A stretch of DNA of 64,000 bases. Source: Bdellovibrionota bacterium. Lineage in GTDB: Bacteria; Bdellovibrionota; Bdellovibrionia; Bdellovibrionales; Bdellovibrionaceae. This document shows, one piece after another, positions 41,672 to 50,971 of the stretch. Location of the stretch: positions 1 through 64,000 of the forward strand of contig CAUJGP010000014.1 of the NCBI GenBank assembly GCA_963170155.1. The letters run 5' to 3'. The position numbers and the translations under genes were made by a program. The notes beneath the pieces are model-generated. The model ran no database searches. It saw nothing but the letters and a program-made list of their open reading frames with translations, and was not told the origin of the DNA. Every line of letters starts with the position of its first letter. Within the stretch, counting starts at the first letter, position 1.

Positions 41672-42358
41672 ATGACAGAACTCATTCAAAATTTGATTCA
41701 TCTTTTTCAAAGATTCGTAGAAATCATTTTACATCTAGATCTTCACTTAGCCATTTGGACTCAAATGTTTGGCCCATGGATCTATCTTATTTTATTTTTA
41801 ATCATCTTTGCAGAAACAGGGCTTATCATAACGCCTTTTCTTCCAGGCGACTCCCTTCTCTTTGCTGCTGGGGCCATCGCAACCCTTCCTAATGTTCCCA
41901 TCAATGTGCACATCCTCGCCATCCTCCTCATCATCGCGGGTATTCTTGGTGATTTTGTCAATTACAGTATTGGCAAATCTTTAGGTCCTAAGATTTTCAG
42001 AAGAGAGGATTCGTTCTTTCTCAATAAAAATCATCTTGTTAAAACTCAAGACTTCTATCACAAACACGGGGCAAAAACCATCATCATTGCCCGCTTCGCG
42101 CCGATCATTAGAACCTTTGCTCCCTTTGTCGCGGGGATCGGTAAAATGAATTATTCAAAATTTGTTGTTTACAATGCCGTGGGTGCTTTTTTATGGGTTA
42201 CTATTTTCATCTATGCCGGATATTTCTTTGGAAACCTTCCCTCTGTGAAGAGAAACTTCCATATCATTATTTTTGCAGTGATCGGCCTCAGCCTTCTTCC
42301 TATTATTATTGGCTGGATACAAAGCCGAAAGCCCTCACCCACCACTCAAAATGAATAG
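41672..42358 (+). CDS. DedA-family membrane protein
   Basis: 228 residues from ATG 41672. It has several membrane helices and the DedA (SNARE-associated/VTT) marks: FAETGLIITPFLPGDSLLFAAGAIA, ILGDFVNYSIGKSLGPKIF, and the motif FYHKHGAKTIIIARFAPIIRTFAPFVAGIGKM with R-F-x-P-x-x-R-T. DedA proteins are inner-membrane and some translocate undecaprenyl phosphate or phospholipid head groups. Which lipid this copy handles is unknown. It is a single gene with AT-rich flanks. Confidence 0.92.
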   Translation: MTELIQNLIHLFQRFVEIILHLDLHLAIWTQMFGPWIYLILFLIIFAETGLIITPFLPGDSLLFAAGAIATLPNVPINVHILAILLIIAGILGDFVNYSIGKSLGPKIFRREDSFFLNKNHLVKTQDFYHKHGAKTIIIARFAPIIRTFAPFVAGIGKMNYSKFVVYNAVGAFLWVTIFIYAGYFFGNLPSVKRNFHIIIFAVIGLSLLPIIIGWIQSRKPSPTTQNE

Positions 42359-42406
42359 AATATTTGTTTTGTATTCTGATAATAAACTGCGAGGTTTTTG
42401 AATCAA

Positions 42407-42434
42407 CACCACCGACGATCTCTTCAGGGTGGTG
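42407..42434 (+). terminator. Weak hairpin after the DedA gene
   Basis: CACCACC (42407-42413) pairs with GGTGGTG (42428-42434) around a 14-base loop. No clean T-run follows on either strand, so termination is uncertain. It lies between convergent genes. Confidence 0.35.
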
Positions 42435-42471
42435 CTTGAAAATATTGCGCTTTTATAAATAAAATTTATTT

Positions 42472-43455
42472 TTAATTTTTCTTTATAACAGTTTGATCGA
42501 TAAGCCCAAAAAGACTCTTGCCATCAAAATTAAACATCTCTATCGAGATTGTATCGCCCACCTTCATGAAAGGCGTTTTGATCTCACCTTCATTCAGTTG
42601 CTCCAGCATCCTTTTTTCAACAAGACAACTAGAGCCTTTTGCCGGGTCTTCATTTGAAATAGTTCCGCTTCCGATGATCGATCCTGGTTGAAGATCTCTT
42701 GTTCGAGCCACATGCGCGATAATTTGCCCAAAGTGAAAATGCATTTCCTTAGCATTGGCTTGACCAAAGATCTCTCCGTTGTATTTCACAACCAACGGAA
42801 GATGCACTCGACCATTCTGCCAGGCTTCTCCCAGCTCATCCGGGGTTAAGCAAACTGGTGACAGCGCTGAAGCTGGCTTACTTTGAAAAAAACCAAAACC
42901 TTGAGCTAATTCCCCAGGGATCAAACCACGCAAAGAAACGTCATTAATTAACATGATCAACCGAATGCTTTTCAAACACTCTTCAGGGCTAGCCCCCATA
43001 GGTACAAAGCCTGTAACAACTCCCACCTCTCCCTCAAAATCAGTACCATGATTAAAATCAATCTGAGGAATAGATTCACTCGGTGCTAAAAATCGAGAAC
43101 ACTCTCCTTGGTAAACAAGAGGAACGGTTTCTAATGTTTCTGGTAATGGAGCCTTTCGAGCCATACGCACCAACTTGATATGTTGGATAAAAGCTGACCC
43201 ATCAGCAAAAAGATAAGTCCTCGGGATGCAAGCTTCCACCTCACTGGATTGAAAAGCAAAGGTTCCTTCACACTGACCGACATTGAGTCTTTGATAAACG
43301 TCTTCAAGCTGAGGCTTCACACGCTCCCAATTTTCCATAGCCTCACGAAAGTTAGCGGCAATATCAGTAACCTTCACAGCTCGAGTCAGGTCACGATTCA
43401 CAAGAATTAATTCACCATCTAAAGATTTTGTTGATTTTAATGTTCCTAATTTCAT
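42472..43455 (-). CDS. Fumarylacetoacetate hydrolase (FAH) family protein
   Basis: About 327 residues from ATG 43455; GTG 43464 is an alternative and neither has a strong ribosome binding site. The FAH C-terminal domain shows the metal-binding acidic residues in DFEGEVGVVTGFVPMG, then INDVSLRGLIP, FFQSKPASALSPVCLTPDELG and GTISNEDPAKG. FAH splits fumarylacetoacetate into fumarate and acetoacetate at the end of tyrosine degradation. The maleylacetoacetate isomerase gene next to it, in the same direction, strongly supports that role. Homogentisate dioxygenase is not in the window. Confidence 0.88.
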   Translation of the reverse strand: MKLGTLKSTKSLDGELILVNRDLTRAVKVTDIAANFREAMENWERVKPQLEDVYQRLNVGQCEGTFAFQSSEVEACIPRTYLFADGSAFIQHIKLVRMARKAPLPETLETVPLVYQGECSRFLAPSESIPQIDFNHGTDFEGEVGVVTGFVPMGASPEECLKSIRLIMLINDVSLRGLIPGELAQGFGFFQSKPASALSPVCLTPDELGEAWQNGRVHLPLVVKYNGEIFGQANAKEMHFHFGQIIAHVARTRDLQPGSIIGSGTISNEDPAKGSSCLVEKRMLEQLNEGEIKTPFMKVGDTISIEMFNFDGKSLFGLIDQTVIKKN

Positions 43456-43665
43456 AGCGCCCACTATAAGGAGACTTTAATCCAGGCTCCAGAGGTTTTT
43501 ATAATCACTTGGCGCGTCATCTCCCACGCTCTGAAAACCAAAGGACATCCCGTCTCATGAATCAATTTCTAAACCCATTGAAACATACCCTTTGCCGATA
43601 AAGCTTCACCATGAGTGCTCCTCGCCATCACAAATAATAAATAAACATCAAGATAATATTAGTGA

Positions 43666-44337
43666 TCAAACCTTTCCAAAAAGCTCTGGAGGAGTGTCTT
43701 GCTGAACGTGAGGATGGGCTTTATTGAAAGCATCAAGCTTCATAGCTCTTTCATAAACCTTTTGAATGGTTTTAAAATTTTCAAGTGTGACCCCAAACCG
43801 CTTCGATGAAAAAACCTGAGGAACCACAAAAAGATCTGCAACAGTGAGCGTATCTCCAAAGGCAAATTCACCCGCTGTTTTAGTTAATAAATTTTCAAGC
43901 GTGATCATTCCTTCTTGGATCCAATGCTTCAACCACTGATTTTTAACTTCTTCTGAAACACTCAATTGAGTCGTTAAATATTGCTGCACTTTTAGATTCG
44001 CAATAGGATGAATACCGCAATTGATGTGCTCACAGATTTGCCGTACGCGAGCTTTGTCATAAGGGGCTGCCGGAAACAACTTTGGTTCAGGGAATAATTC
44101 ATCAAGGTATTCAATGATCGCAAAAGACTGGCTTAAAATATTTCCATTATGAACCAGTGTCGGAACCTCACCTGCGGGATTAAGGGAACGATACTCCGGA
44201 GTGTGTTGCTGCCCGCCTCCCTCAAGAAGATGAACGGGTTTTGAAGTGAACTTCAATCCTTTTAAATGCAAAGCGATGCGCACTCGATAAGAGGTTGAAC
44301 TCCTGAAGTACGTGTAAAGAAGAAACTCCTGATTCAT
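43666..44337 (-). CDS. maiA: Maleylacetoacetate isomerase (zeta-class glutathione transferase)
   Basis: 223 residues from ATG 44337 after AGGGGTGG. The N-terminal thioredoxin-like domain has YTYFRSSTSYRVRIALHLKGL with the zeta-class SSxSxRVRIAL motif, LNPAGEVPTLV and SQSFAIIEYLDE. The helical C-terminal domain has DTLTVADLFVVPQV. The enzyme isomerises maleylacetoacetate to fumarylacetoacetate using glutathione, the step before FAH, whose gene lies 210 bases downstream. Together they form a tyrosine/phenylacetate-type catabolic pair in the cytoplasm. Confidence 0.92.
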   Translation of the reverse strand: MNQEFLLYTYFRSSTSYRVRIALHLKGLKFTSKPVHLLEGGGQQHTPEYRSLNPAGEVPTLVHNGNILSQSFAIIEYLDELFPEPKLFPAAPYDKARVRQICEHINCGIHPIANLKVQQYLTTQLSVSEEVKNQWLKHWIQEGMITLENLLTKTAGEFAFGDTLTVADLFVVPQVFSSKRFGVTLENFKTIQKVYERAMKLDAFNKAHPHVQQDTPPELFGKV

Positions 44338-44525
44338 GATCCACCCCTGATGAATAAAAACATGTTTGTGAACTAAAACATTCTTATTATTAAAACGAAA
44401 TCATCGAGGCTTTGTCAATTTTAGTTTAATCCTTAATGAGTGATACATTCAATCAATTCACTTTGCCTTAATGGCTTCATGGGAAGAACCTACGAAACAA
44501 CACCTACACCATTTTTGAGAGCCTC

Positions 44526-45887
44526 TCAGAGAGGTTCGTTTTCAAGTAAAATTTGCTTTCCCAAAGCTTTACTTTCTAAACTCTTTTCGGTCTTCGCGCC
44601 CAACTCTTTCAATCGTTCTACTTGCTTTAATAAATTACCTCGACCATGACTCATACGATTAATCACTTCATCATAGGATTCCTGAGTTTGACGAATCCTT
44701 GAACCCATTTGCTCAATTCCATCCAACAATCCAATGAATTTATCGTACAAAGCACCGCCCGCCCTCGCTATCTCTAAAGTATTCTTATTTTGTTTTTGCT
44801 GCTTCCATAAAATAGCGGCGGTTCGCAAAGTTGTGAGCAACGTGGTTGGACTCACAATGGCGATTTGTCTGTCCCAAGCCATTTGCAATAACTCCGGCTT
44901 CATGCGAAAGGCTAAGGCAAACGCTGGTTCCAAGGGCATAAACAACAATGTAAGATCTGGAGAGCCCAATTCTTTCAGGTCATGATATTTCTTTTCCGCA
45001 AGACCTTCGATATGTTTTTTGAGTGAATCCACATGATCTTTTGCTAAACGCTCTTGCTCCACAGGATTATCCTCATTGATATACGCTTCAAAAGCTTTCA
45101 ATGAAACTTTAGAATCCACAACGAGAAATTTATCATCAGGCAACTTGACTAAAACATCCGGACGCAAATGAGTGCCTTGTTCATCGGACTTGAGCCCTAA
45201 TCCCTGTCCTTGAAGAATATACTCTTCCCCTTCTCTGAGCCCAGATCGTTCTAAAATACTCTCCAAAACAAATTCACCCCAAGTTCCTTGAACTTTGACA
45301 TCCCCCTTTAAAGCACGAGTCAAATTTTCTGTTTCAGAGCTCATCCGCAAATTGAGTTCAATCAAGCGATTGATTTCCCCTTTTAAGGTACCTCGTTCAA
45401 CGCGTTCATTGGTATAAGTGGCGTCCACTTTTTGCTCAAACTCCTTTATTTGAGCCTTAAAGGGATCGATGAGTTGCTGTAGAGATTGAAGGTTTTGATG
45501 CGCGAACTTCTGACTCTTCTCCTCAAAAATACGCTGTGCTAAATTTTCAAATTGCTCCTTCAACTGCTGCTGAGCCTTTTCACCCTCTTTGAGTTGATTC
45601 TGTAATTGAGCCAGTAAATGAATTTTGTCCGCCTCTAAAGAGCCCAATTTTCTTTGAGATTCCACCAGCTCACTACGCAGAGTCTCTAAAGTGAAACGCA
45701 CTTCTTCGCTTTGTTTTTCAATTGATTTCTTTTCCACCTCTAAACGAATATTATCATTAGCCATTTGCTGAAAGTTTTCCATTTCAGTTTTGGCAACGGA
45801 TTGATGGCGTCGAAACACAAAGTAAACACTAAAGCCTGTGAATAAGACACCTGCGAAAAAACCAATCACAAAATCATAATACTGCAC
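44526..45887 (-). CDS. rmuC: RmuC-family DNA recombination protein
   Basis: 453 residues from GTG 45887, 6 bases after AAGGAG. There is an N-terminal membrane helix (about 6-25, FVIGFFAGVLFTGFSVYFVF), a long coiled coil (about 35-170) and a PD-(D/E)XK-like nuclease core: VQGTWGEFVLESILERSGLREGEEY, LRPDVLVKLPDDKFLVVDSKVSLKAFEAYI. RmuC limits inversions at short inverted repeats in E. coli and its relatives may cleave DNA structures. The length and layout are normal. It stands alone, divergent from menB. Confidence 0.93.
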   Translation of the reverse strand: MQYYDFVIGFFAGVLFTGFSVYFVFRRHQSVAKTEMENFQQMANDNIRLEVEKKSIEKQSEEVRFTLETLRSELVESQRKLGSLEADKIHLLAQLQNQLKEGEKAQQQLKEQFENLAQRIFEEKSQKFAHQNLQSLQQLIDPFKAQIKEFEQKVDATYTNERVERGTLKGEINRLIELNLRMSSETENLTRALKGDVKVQGTWGEFVLESILERSGLREGEEYILQGQGLGLKSDEQGTHLRPDVLVKLPDDKFLVVDSKVSLKAFEAYINEDNPVEQERLAKDHVDSLKKHIEGLAEKKYHDLKELGSPDLTLLFMPLEPAFALAFRMKPELLQMAWDRQIAIVSPTTLLTTLRTAAILWKQQKQNKNTLEIARAGGALYDKFIGLLDGIEQMGSRIRQTQESYDEVINRMSHGRGNLLKQVERLKELGAKTEKSLESKALGKQILLENEPL

Positions 45888-45976
45888 TGAAAACTCCTTG
45901 TGAGTCTGAAAAAATCTGGTATGAGTTGAGGTCTTAAAAAACCTTATCTACTATGCCATAACAATTTGGAGGACCT

Positions 45977-46828
45977 ATGTCAGCATCAATCCATCCGACA
46001 ACCACTTCCAGCGAAAAATGGATCTCACTCAAAACCTACGAAGATATTAAATTTGAAACAACCGAAGATGGCATCGGAAAAATCACTATTAACCGTCCCC
46101 AAGTCCGAAATGCCTTTAGACCGCAAACTGTAATAGAAATGAAAGATGCTTTAGAGATCGCTCGTGAAAATCCGAATATCGGAGTGCTTGTTCTAACAGG
46201 AGAAGGATCTGAAGCCTTCTGCTCGGGTGGTGATCAAAAAGTGCGAGGTGATCAGGGGTACGTTGGCCAAGACGGAGTTCCACGACTTAATATTCTCGAT
46301 GTGCAAAAACAAATTCGACAACTGCCCAAACCAGTCGTTGCGATGGTCGCTGGTTACGCTATCGGGGGAGGACACGTTCTTCATGTGGTGTGTGATCTCA
46401 CAATTGCTGCGGACAACGCAAAATTTGGACAAACAGGACCTAAAGTAGGCTCCTTTGACGGTGGGCTTGGCAGCAGCTATCTAGCTCGTATCGTCGGTCA
46501 GAAAAAAGCGAGAGAAATTTGGTATCTCTGTCGCCAGTATGACGCTCAACAAGCTCTGGATATGGGATTAGTGAACACAGTTGTCCCATTAAAAGACCTA
46601 GAAGCTGAGACTTTGAAGTGGTGTCGAGAAATGCTCCAACATTCTCCGATGTCTCTTCGCTGTTTAAAAGCCTGCCTCAATGCTGATTGCGATGGACAAA
46701 TGGGCCTGTTAGACTTGGCTGGGAACGCAACCTTGCTTTATTACATGAGCGAAGAAGCCCAAGAAGGCAAAACAGCCTATGTGGAAAAACGAAAACCTGA
46801 TTTTTCAAAATTTCCACGCCTTCCATAA
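45977..46828 (+). CDS. menB: 1,4-dihydroxy-2-naphthoyl-CoA synthase
   Basis: 283 residues from ATG 45977 after TTGGAGG. It is a crotonase-fold enzyme with MenB-specific marks: [77 protein letters not shown], here cited for the GGDQKVRG and [10 protein letters not shown] signatures. MenB closes the naphthoquinone ring from o-succinylbenzoyl-CoA in menaquinone synthesis. menA follows 14 bases later in the same direction. Other men genes are not in the window. Confidence 0.96.
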   Translation: MSASIHPTTTSSEKWISLKTYEDIKFETTEDGIGKITINRPQVRNAFRPQTVIEMKDALEIARENPNIGVLVLTGEGSEAFCSGGDQKVRGDQGYVGQDGVPRLNILDVQKQIRQLPKPVVAMVAGYAIGGGHVLHVVCDLTIAADNAKFGQTGPKVGSFDGGLGSSYLARIVGQKKAREIWYLCRQYDAQQALDMGLVNTVVPLKDLEAETLKWCREMLQHSPMSLRCLKACLNADCDGQMGLLDLAGNATLLYYMSEEAQEGKTAYVEKRKPDFSKFPRLP

Positions 46829-46841
46829 TTCGGTTTCTAGG

Positions 46842-47750
46842 ATGACGTCCTCAACGAGCGCTTCACCACAAAATAAGATCAAGCACTGGTTTTTGGCTTT
46901 TCGACTAAAAACATTAACCGCTGCGGTTGTTCCTATTCTTATAGGGACAACTTTGGTGTCAGCTCTCGGCTACCCTATTCAAAATTGGATTACACTGTGT
47001 TGTCTTTTTGCTTCTCTTTTCATTCAAATTGGAACTAACCTTATCAATGATGCCATGGATTTCAAAAAAGGGGCTGATACTGAACATCGCACAGGCCCCC
47101 TGCGCATCACTCAAAGTGGCAAAGCCAATTTTAAATCGGTTTTATTGGGCGGATTGTTCTGTTTCTTACTCGCTCTTGTCTTTGGGATTCCTTTAGTCCT
47201 TCATGGCGGCCTACCCATTCTTATTATTGGTCTTTTTTCACTTCTCTGTGGCTATGCCTACACTGGTGGCCCTTTTCCATTGGCCTATCATGGCCTGGGA
47301 GATCTTTTTGTTATTTTATTCTTTGGAGTTATTGCAGTCAGCGGAGTCACGTTCCTTCATACTCAAGAGTGGCACTGGGAGTCTTTAGTGGCTGGTTTGC
47401 AAATTGGAGCCTTAGCCACCATTCTTATTGCTATCAACAATGCACGCGACATCACTGGTGATAAATTGGTAAATAAAAAAACATTAGCCGTGCGGTTCGG
47501 CCTCCCCTTTGTCCGTGGTGAAATCGCAATTTTGATTATTCTGTCTTTTCTTTTAAACATATATTGGTGGCGACAAGGCTATAAGCTCCCTGTAATGTTG
47601 AGTTTCCTGTGCCTTCCCTTGGGGGTTGTTATTGTTAAAAATATTTTATCGAATGACCCTTCATCACTCTATAATAAATTTTTGGGTCAGTCCGCGCTCT
47701 TGCATCTCCTCTTTGGGAGCCTCTTGAGCCTTGGTTTCGCTCTTTTATAA
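46842..47750 (+). CDS. menA: 1,4-dihydroxy-2-naphthoate polyprenyltransferase (UbiA family)
   Basis: About 302 residues from ATG 46842 (MTSSTSASP); the frame is open back into menB. It has about eight membrane helices. The first polyprenyl-binding motif is NLINDAMDFKKGADTEHRTGP (N-x-x-x-D-x-x-x-D) and the second is NNARDITGDKLVNKKTLAVRFG (D-x-x-x-D), as in MenA. The enzyme attaches the isoprenoid tail to dihydroxynaphthoate at the inner membrane. The neighbour menB makes its precursor. The ribosome binding site is weak (TCTAGG), consistent with coupling to menB. Confidence 0.92.
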   Translation: MTSSTSASPQNKIKHWFLAFRLKTLTAAVVPILIGTTLVSALGYPIQNWITLCCLFASLFIQIGTNLINDAMDFKKGADTEHRTGPLRITQSGKANFKSVLLGGLFCFLLALVFGIPLVLHGGLPILIIGLFSLLCGYAYTGGPFPLAYHGLGDLFVILFFGVIAVSGVTFLHTQEWHWESLVAGLQIGALATILIAINNARDITGDKLVNKKTLAVRFGLPFVRGEIAILIILSFLLNIYWWRQGYKLPVMLSFLCLPLGVVIVKNILSNDPSSLYNKFLGQSALLHLLFGSLLSLGFALL

Positions 47751-47815
47751 TCGAGAGATGTCTCATTGAAAGACTTACTCTTGCCCTTTTAAAACAGATA
47801 TGCGAAGACCAAGAT

Positions 47816-48799
47816 ATGTCGAGTCAAATCATAGAAAAAATCAAAGACATTAAAGCTAAGAAAAACGCCTGCATCCTTGCTCATTACTATGAAGAGGGAG
47901 AGATCCAAGATATCGCAGATCATGTGGGTGACAGCCTTTATTTGGCTCAGGTAGGCCAAAAATCAGAATCGCCGCTTATTCTACTCGCTGGTGTTGTCTT
48001 TATGGCAGAATCTGTGAAAATTTTAAATCCAAACAAAAAAGTGGTGGTTCCCACGCTTGAAGCAGGATGCTCTCTTGTTAAGGAGTCGCCTTACGAGGCG
48101 TATTTAAAATGGAGATTGGAACACCCTCAGGGGATCGCTGTAACTTACATTAATTCCAGTGCGGAAGTTAAGGCGATATCCGATGTCATTGTCACATCCA
48201 GTAACGCTGCTAAAATCATTGAATCCATTCCAAAAGATCGACCTATTCTCTTTGGGCCAGATCAAAACTTGGGCCGATATCTAAGTCAAAAACTCAATCG
48301 CCCCATGATTCTCTGGCCAGGAGCTTGCGAAGTTCACGTTCTTTTTTCCAGCAAGAAACTCTTTGAGCTCACACAAGAACATCCTGAAGCCGTCGTTATT
48401 GCTCACCCAGAGTGTGATCCCTCTGTTTTACAATATGCACACGTCATCGGATCCACATCTCGCCTTCTAGAAGAAGTTCAAAAAAATCCTGCCAAAAAAT
48501 TTATTATTGCAACAGAGACTGGGATTTTACATCAAATGAAAAAATCACGCCCCGACGTTGAATTGATTCAAGCTCCTACCGAGGGAAGTTGTGGCTGCAA
48601 CAACTGTCCCTTTATGAAACTCAATACTCTTGAGAATTTACTGTATGCTCTGGAAAATGAGGCTCCGGAAATCAAACTTCAACCTAACCTTGCCCAACAA
48701 GCTGCAATTTCTCTTGAAAGAATGATGGCTATTACAGCTGGAAAACCTGTCTCATGGCCTGATCACTTCCAACCTTGGCGCGAAACGTCCACGCCATAA
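47816..48799 (+). CDS. nadA: Quinolinate synthase A
   Basis: 327 residues from ATG 47816. Marks of NadA are CILAHYYEEGEIQDIADHVGDS, LAGVVFMAESVKILNP, and the three cluster cysteines in EAGCSL, WPGACEVH and GSCGCNNCPFMKLNTL. The enzyme uses a [4Fe-4S] cluster to condense iminoaspartate and dihydroxyacetone phosphate to quinolinate for NAD synthesis. Length and motifs are normal. NadB and NadC are not nearby. A strong stem-loop follows the gene. Confidence 0.96.
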   Translation: MSSQIIEKIKDIKAKKNACILAHYYEEGEIQDIADHVGDSLYLAQVGQKSESPLILLAGVVFMAESVKILNPNKKVVVPTLEAGCSLVKESPYEAYLKWRLEHPQGIAVTYINSSAEVKAISDVIVTSSNAAKIIESIPKDRPILFGPDQNLGRYLSQKLNRPMILWPGACEVHVLFSSKKLFELTQEHPEAVVIAHPECDPSVLQYAHVIGSTSRLLEEVQKNPAKKFIIATETGILHQMKKSRPDVELIQAPTEGSCGCNNCPFMKLNTLENLLYALENEAPEIKLQPNLAQQAAISLERMMAITAGKPVSWPDHFQPWRETSTP

Positions 48800-48816
48800 T
48801 AAATAAATATTATTTT

Positions 48817-48872
48817 GAATTCTCCCATAAGACCCCAGCAAAGATCCCTTTCATTGGCCTTAGGGAGAATTC
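48817..48872. terminator. Stem-loop between convergent nadA and cheW
   Basis: GAATTCTCCC (48817-48826) and GGGAGAATTC (48863-48872) form a perfect 10-bp stem, extended after one bulged base by TAAG/CTTA. The loop is long. There is no clear T-run on either side, so it may be a bidirectional terminator or RNA-protecting hairpin. Confidence 0.55.
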
Positions 48873-48892
48873 GTTGAAGTGATGTCTTAAAT

Positions 48893-49474
48893 TCAAGCTG
48901 CCTCTTGCTGCAAATCAACATCATCGGCACTTGCAGCTGCCGCCACTTTTGCAGCAGCAAGCTCTTTCCCTTTGGTATTGTAACTGATCAGATCAGAAAC
49001 ATCCACCGCCCGCTTTAAATCCAAAAGTAAAATCATGGATCGATCTTTGAAGTGGGCAATCCCATTGATAAATCGGTTATCACCATTCACAGAGACTTCC
49101 AACTGTTCATTGATTTGTTCTTTTGAAATCGAGATGACTTCATTAATGGAATCGACAACGCAACCTAGAGTGATTTCACCAATCTCGATAATAATAACAG
49201 CCGGCCGCTTGGTTTCACGCGAATCCGTGCTAATGCCCATTTTCATTCTCAAATCAATCGCCGAGACCACTTTTCCCCGCAGGTTGATCAATCCCAAGAA
49301 GTAGGCTGGGGCTCCCGGAACATATGTGCAGGTTGGTAACCCGATCACTTCTTTCACATCAGACAACAAAACTCCGTACTGATTTTCATGTAATCGAAAT
49401 ATTAAATACTTTTTATTTTTAGCCTTCACTTCTGCATCAGACATTCCTAGTTCAATTGTACCAGAATAAGACAT
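48893..49474 (-). CDS. cheW: Chemotaxis coupling protein CheW
   Basis: 193 residues from ATG 49474 after GGAGGG. The CheW domain (about 20-160) shows KYLIFRLHENQYGVLLSDVKEVIGLP, VPGAPAYFLGLINLRGKVVSAIDLRMKMG, and CVVDSINEVISISKEQI. CheW links chemoreceptors to the kinase CheA. The C-terminal 30 residues are an Ala-rich tail not part of the domain. A sigma-28-like promoter sits directly before the gene, fitting late flagellar control. No cheA or receptor gene is near, so it is an isolated che gene. Confidence 0.93.
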   Translation of the reverse strand: MSYSGTIELGMSDAEVKAKNKKYLIFRLHENQYGVLLSDVKEVIGLPTCTYVPGAPAYFLGLINLRGKVVSAIDLRMKMGISTDSRETKRPAVIIIEIGEITLGCVVDSINEVISISKEQINEQLEVSVNGDNRFINGIAHFKDRSMILLLDLKRAVDVSDLISYNTKGKELAAAKVAAAASADDVDLQQEAA

Positions 49475-49493
49475 AATCCCTCCTGCTATATTG

Positions 49494-49521
49494 AACTCGG
49501 CATTAGTCTGGCTGGACTTTA
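49494..49521 (-). promoter_or_regulatory. Sigma-28-like promoter of cheW
   Basis: On the minus strand TAAAGTCC (49521-49514), a 12-base spacer and GCCGAGTT (49501-49494) match the FliA consensus TAAAGTTT/GCCGATAA at 6 of 8 and 5 of 8 positions, with the core TAAA and GCCGA intact. It lies 20 bases before the start codon. Confidence 0.6.
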
Positions 49522-49565
49522 GGGATTATTAAAAAAATATTAATAATCCCTTCTTTTACTGGTAT

Positions 49566-50552
49566 TTAAAGTGCGTTTTCTTTTTTTAAAAAAAGAAAGA
49601 CCTCTTTCATAAAATTTTGAATAAGATCAGGACGGTCCGGCTGTATGTGCCCTCCAGGCAATGACACCACCTTAGGAGCGACAGAAAGCGCATTTACCAA
49701 CTGTTGACGAGATTTTCGAGGAAACACATTGTCATCCTCTCCGTTCACCACTAAAAACGGTCCTCGCAAGTGAGGTAAATGATATTGAGGTTCGATCATC
49801 CAGGTTTGGTTTTTGATCATTATTTTTAACATTTCCAGCTCAAATGAATTTATTTTATTTATAAAATGATTCCCTATGATTTCAGAGATTCCCACCCCTC
49901 CATAACCAAACACGGTTGCTTTTGGGTAAAAACCTTGATCGCCCAAGATCCTCTGAGCCAAAGGAAAAAATAAGTTACCAAAGCTCACGTTGACCACGCT
50001 TATTTTTTGGTGATCGATAAAGTCCTGATGGTGCAACCAAACCAATGTCATCGCCATAAGCACAGGGATCATCTCAATGCGTTTCCAATCCCAATGAGCC
50101 GATTGATCCGAAATATCCAGTGGCCATGGATATTCAAACCCCACATACGCAACAGAATCAGGTACATCGACAAGCTGAATCGCCTGAGCCCCTGTTTGAT
50201 ACCCTGAAAACAAAACAATGGCAGGGAGCGGCTTATTCCATTTCAACGGAAGCTTTAAAACAAACGTCACTTCAGGCAAACTTTTTACCGCTAATTTGAT
50301 GATCCTGATTTTATAATGATCGTAAATAATTTCATCATTCGAAATCTGCTGATACGCAGGCAACCCTCCACTAATCTGATAATAATCCTTAATTGCCTGA
50401 TACGAAGAAGGCGAAGAAGGGTCGGCAGGCATTAAAGAATTCAATGCTTTCACTGAAATTGGCCTCAAAAATCCAATTAAAATGATCAATCCAAACATCA
50501 GCTTTTGAATGCTTCTCAATTTATAATGCGGGATAAAGAAAAATGGGTTCAT
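49566..50552 (-). CDS. Exported or membrane-anchored alpha/beta-hydrolase-like protein
   Basis: 328 residues from ATG 50552. A hydrophobic segment (about 19-37, LMFGLIILIGFLRPISVKA) is a signal peptide or anchor. The remainder has the alpha/beta hydrolase plan: LPAIVLFSGY (oxyanion strand), nucleophile elbow NVSFGN at about residue 190 (N-x-S-x-G instead of G-x-S-x-G), acid in NGEDDNVFP and histidine in LPGGHIQP. It may be an esterase or peptidase acting in the periplasm; the substrate is unknown. It stands alone on the minus strand after the flagellin terminator. Confidence 0.7.
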   Translation of the reverse strand: MNPFFFIPHYKLRSIQKLMFGLIILIGFLRPISVKALNSLMPADPSSPSSYQAIKDYYQISGGLPAYQQISNDEIIYDHYKIRIIKLAVKSLPEVTFVLKLPLKWNKPLPAIVLFSGYQTGAQAIQLVDVPDSVAYVGFEYPWPLDISDQSAHWDWKRIEMIPVLMAMTLVWLHHQDFIDHQKISVVNVSFGNLFFPLAQRILGDQGFYPKATVFGYGGVGISEIIGNHFINKINSFELEMLKIMIKNQTWMIEPQYHLPHLRGPFLVVNGEDDNVFPRKSRQQLVNALSVAPKVVSLPGGHIQPDRPDLIQNFMKEVFLFLKKENAL

Positions 50553-50744
50553 TAATGGGCATTATTAACAAAGAGTTCAAAAAGAATCTCGTGAAAAAAA
50601 ATTCATTCACTTTTTTTCATCCTCACTTCGAGAGGTGCTTTCATGAGCTTAAGATTCCATGCCACAAAACAAAGTTGAAAATCCAATGGACTACGACAGC
50701 TTGAAAAACTTGATTTGATAAAATTGGGAATGAGTTAAAAAATA

Positions 50745-50771
50745 GCCCTGGAGGTGGCGTACCTCCAGGGC
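50745..50771 (-). terminator. Rho-independent terminator downstream of the first flagellin gene
   Basis: A perfect 11-bp stem, GCCCTGGAGGT / ACCTCCAGGGC, with a 5-base loop. On the minus strand it is followed by TATTTTTTAACTC. It lies about 200 bases after the flagellin stop codon, giving a long 3' untranslated region. Confidence 0.85.
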
Positions 50772-50779
50772 GGGCTTAA

Positions 50780-50907
50780 GAGTCGATGTCTGTGGGCGAC
50801 GACTCAAAACTCTTATTTTATGTCCATCAATGAGTGTTTTAAACCCTTCATAGGTTCAAAACACTCTAGTTGGAAATAAAACTTAAATAATTTAACTATT
50901 TAAGTTT
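50780..50907 (-). other. Chain of three hairpins in the flagellin 3' untranslated region
   Basis: Between the flagellin stop (50972) and the terminator lie three further inverted repeats: GAGTCG/CGACTC (50780-50785, 50800-50805), GAGTGTTTT/AAAACACTC (50832-50840, 50858-50866, with an inner ACC/GGT pair) and AACTTAAATA/TATTTAAGTT (50880-50889, 50897-50906). No reading frame is present. The transcript end would be strongly structured, which may stabilise the flagellin mRNA or release a small RNA. Confidence 0.6.
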
Positions 50908-50971
50908 AACAAAACTCCAAAGCTTTACGAAACAGGCTCTTGGATTTCAGCGTTCATAGCTCTTCAAACCA

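Noticed and set aside
45888-45976. Possible riboswitch before menB or nadA
   Set aside because: The leaders are under 100 bases and show no known riboswitch core.
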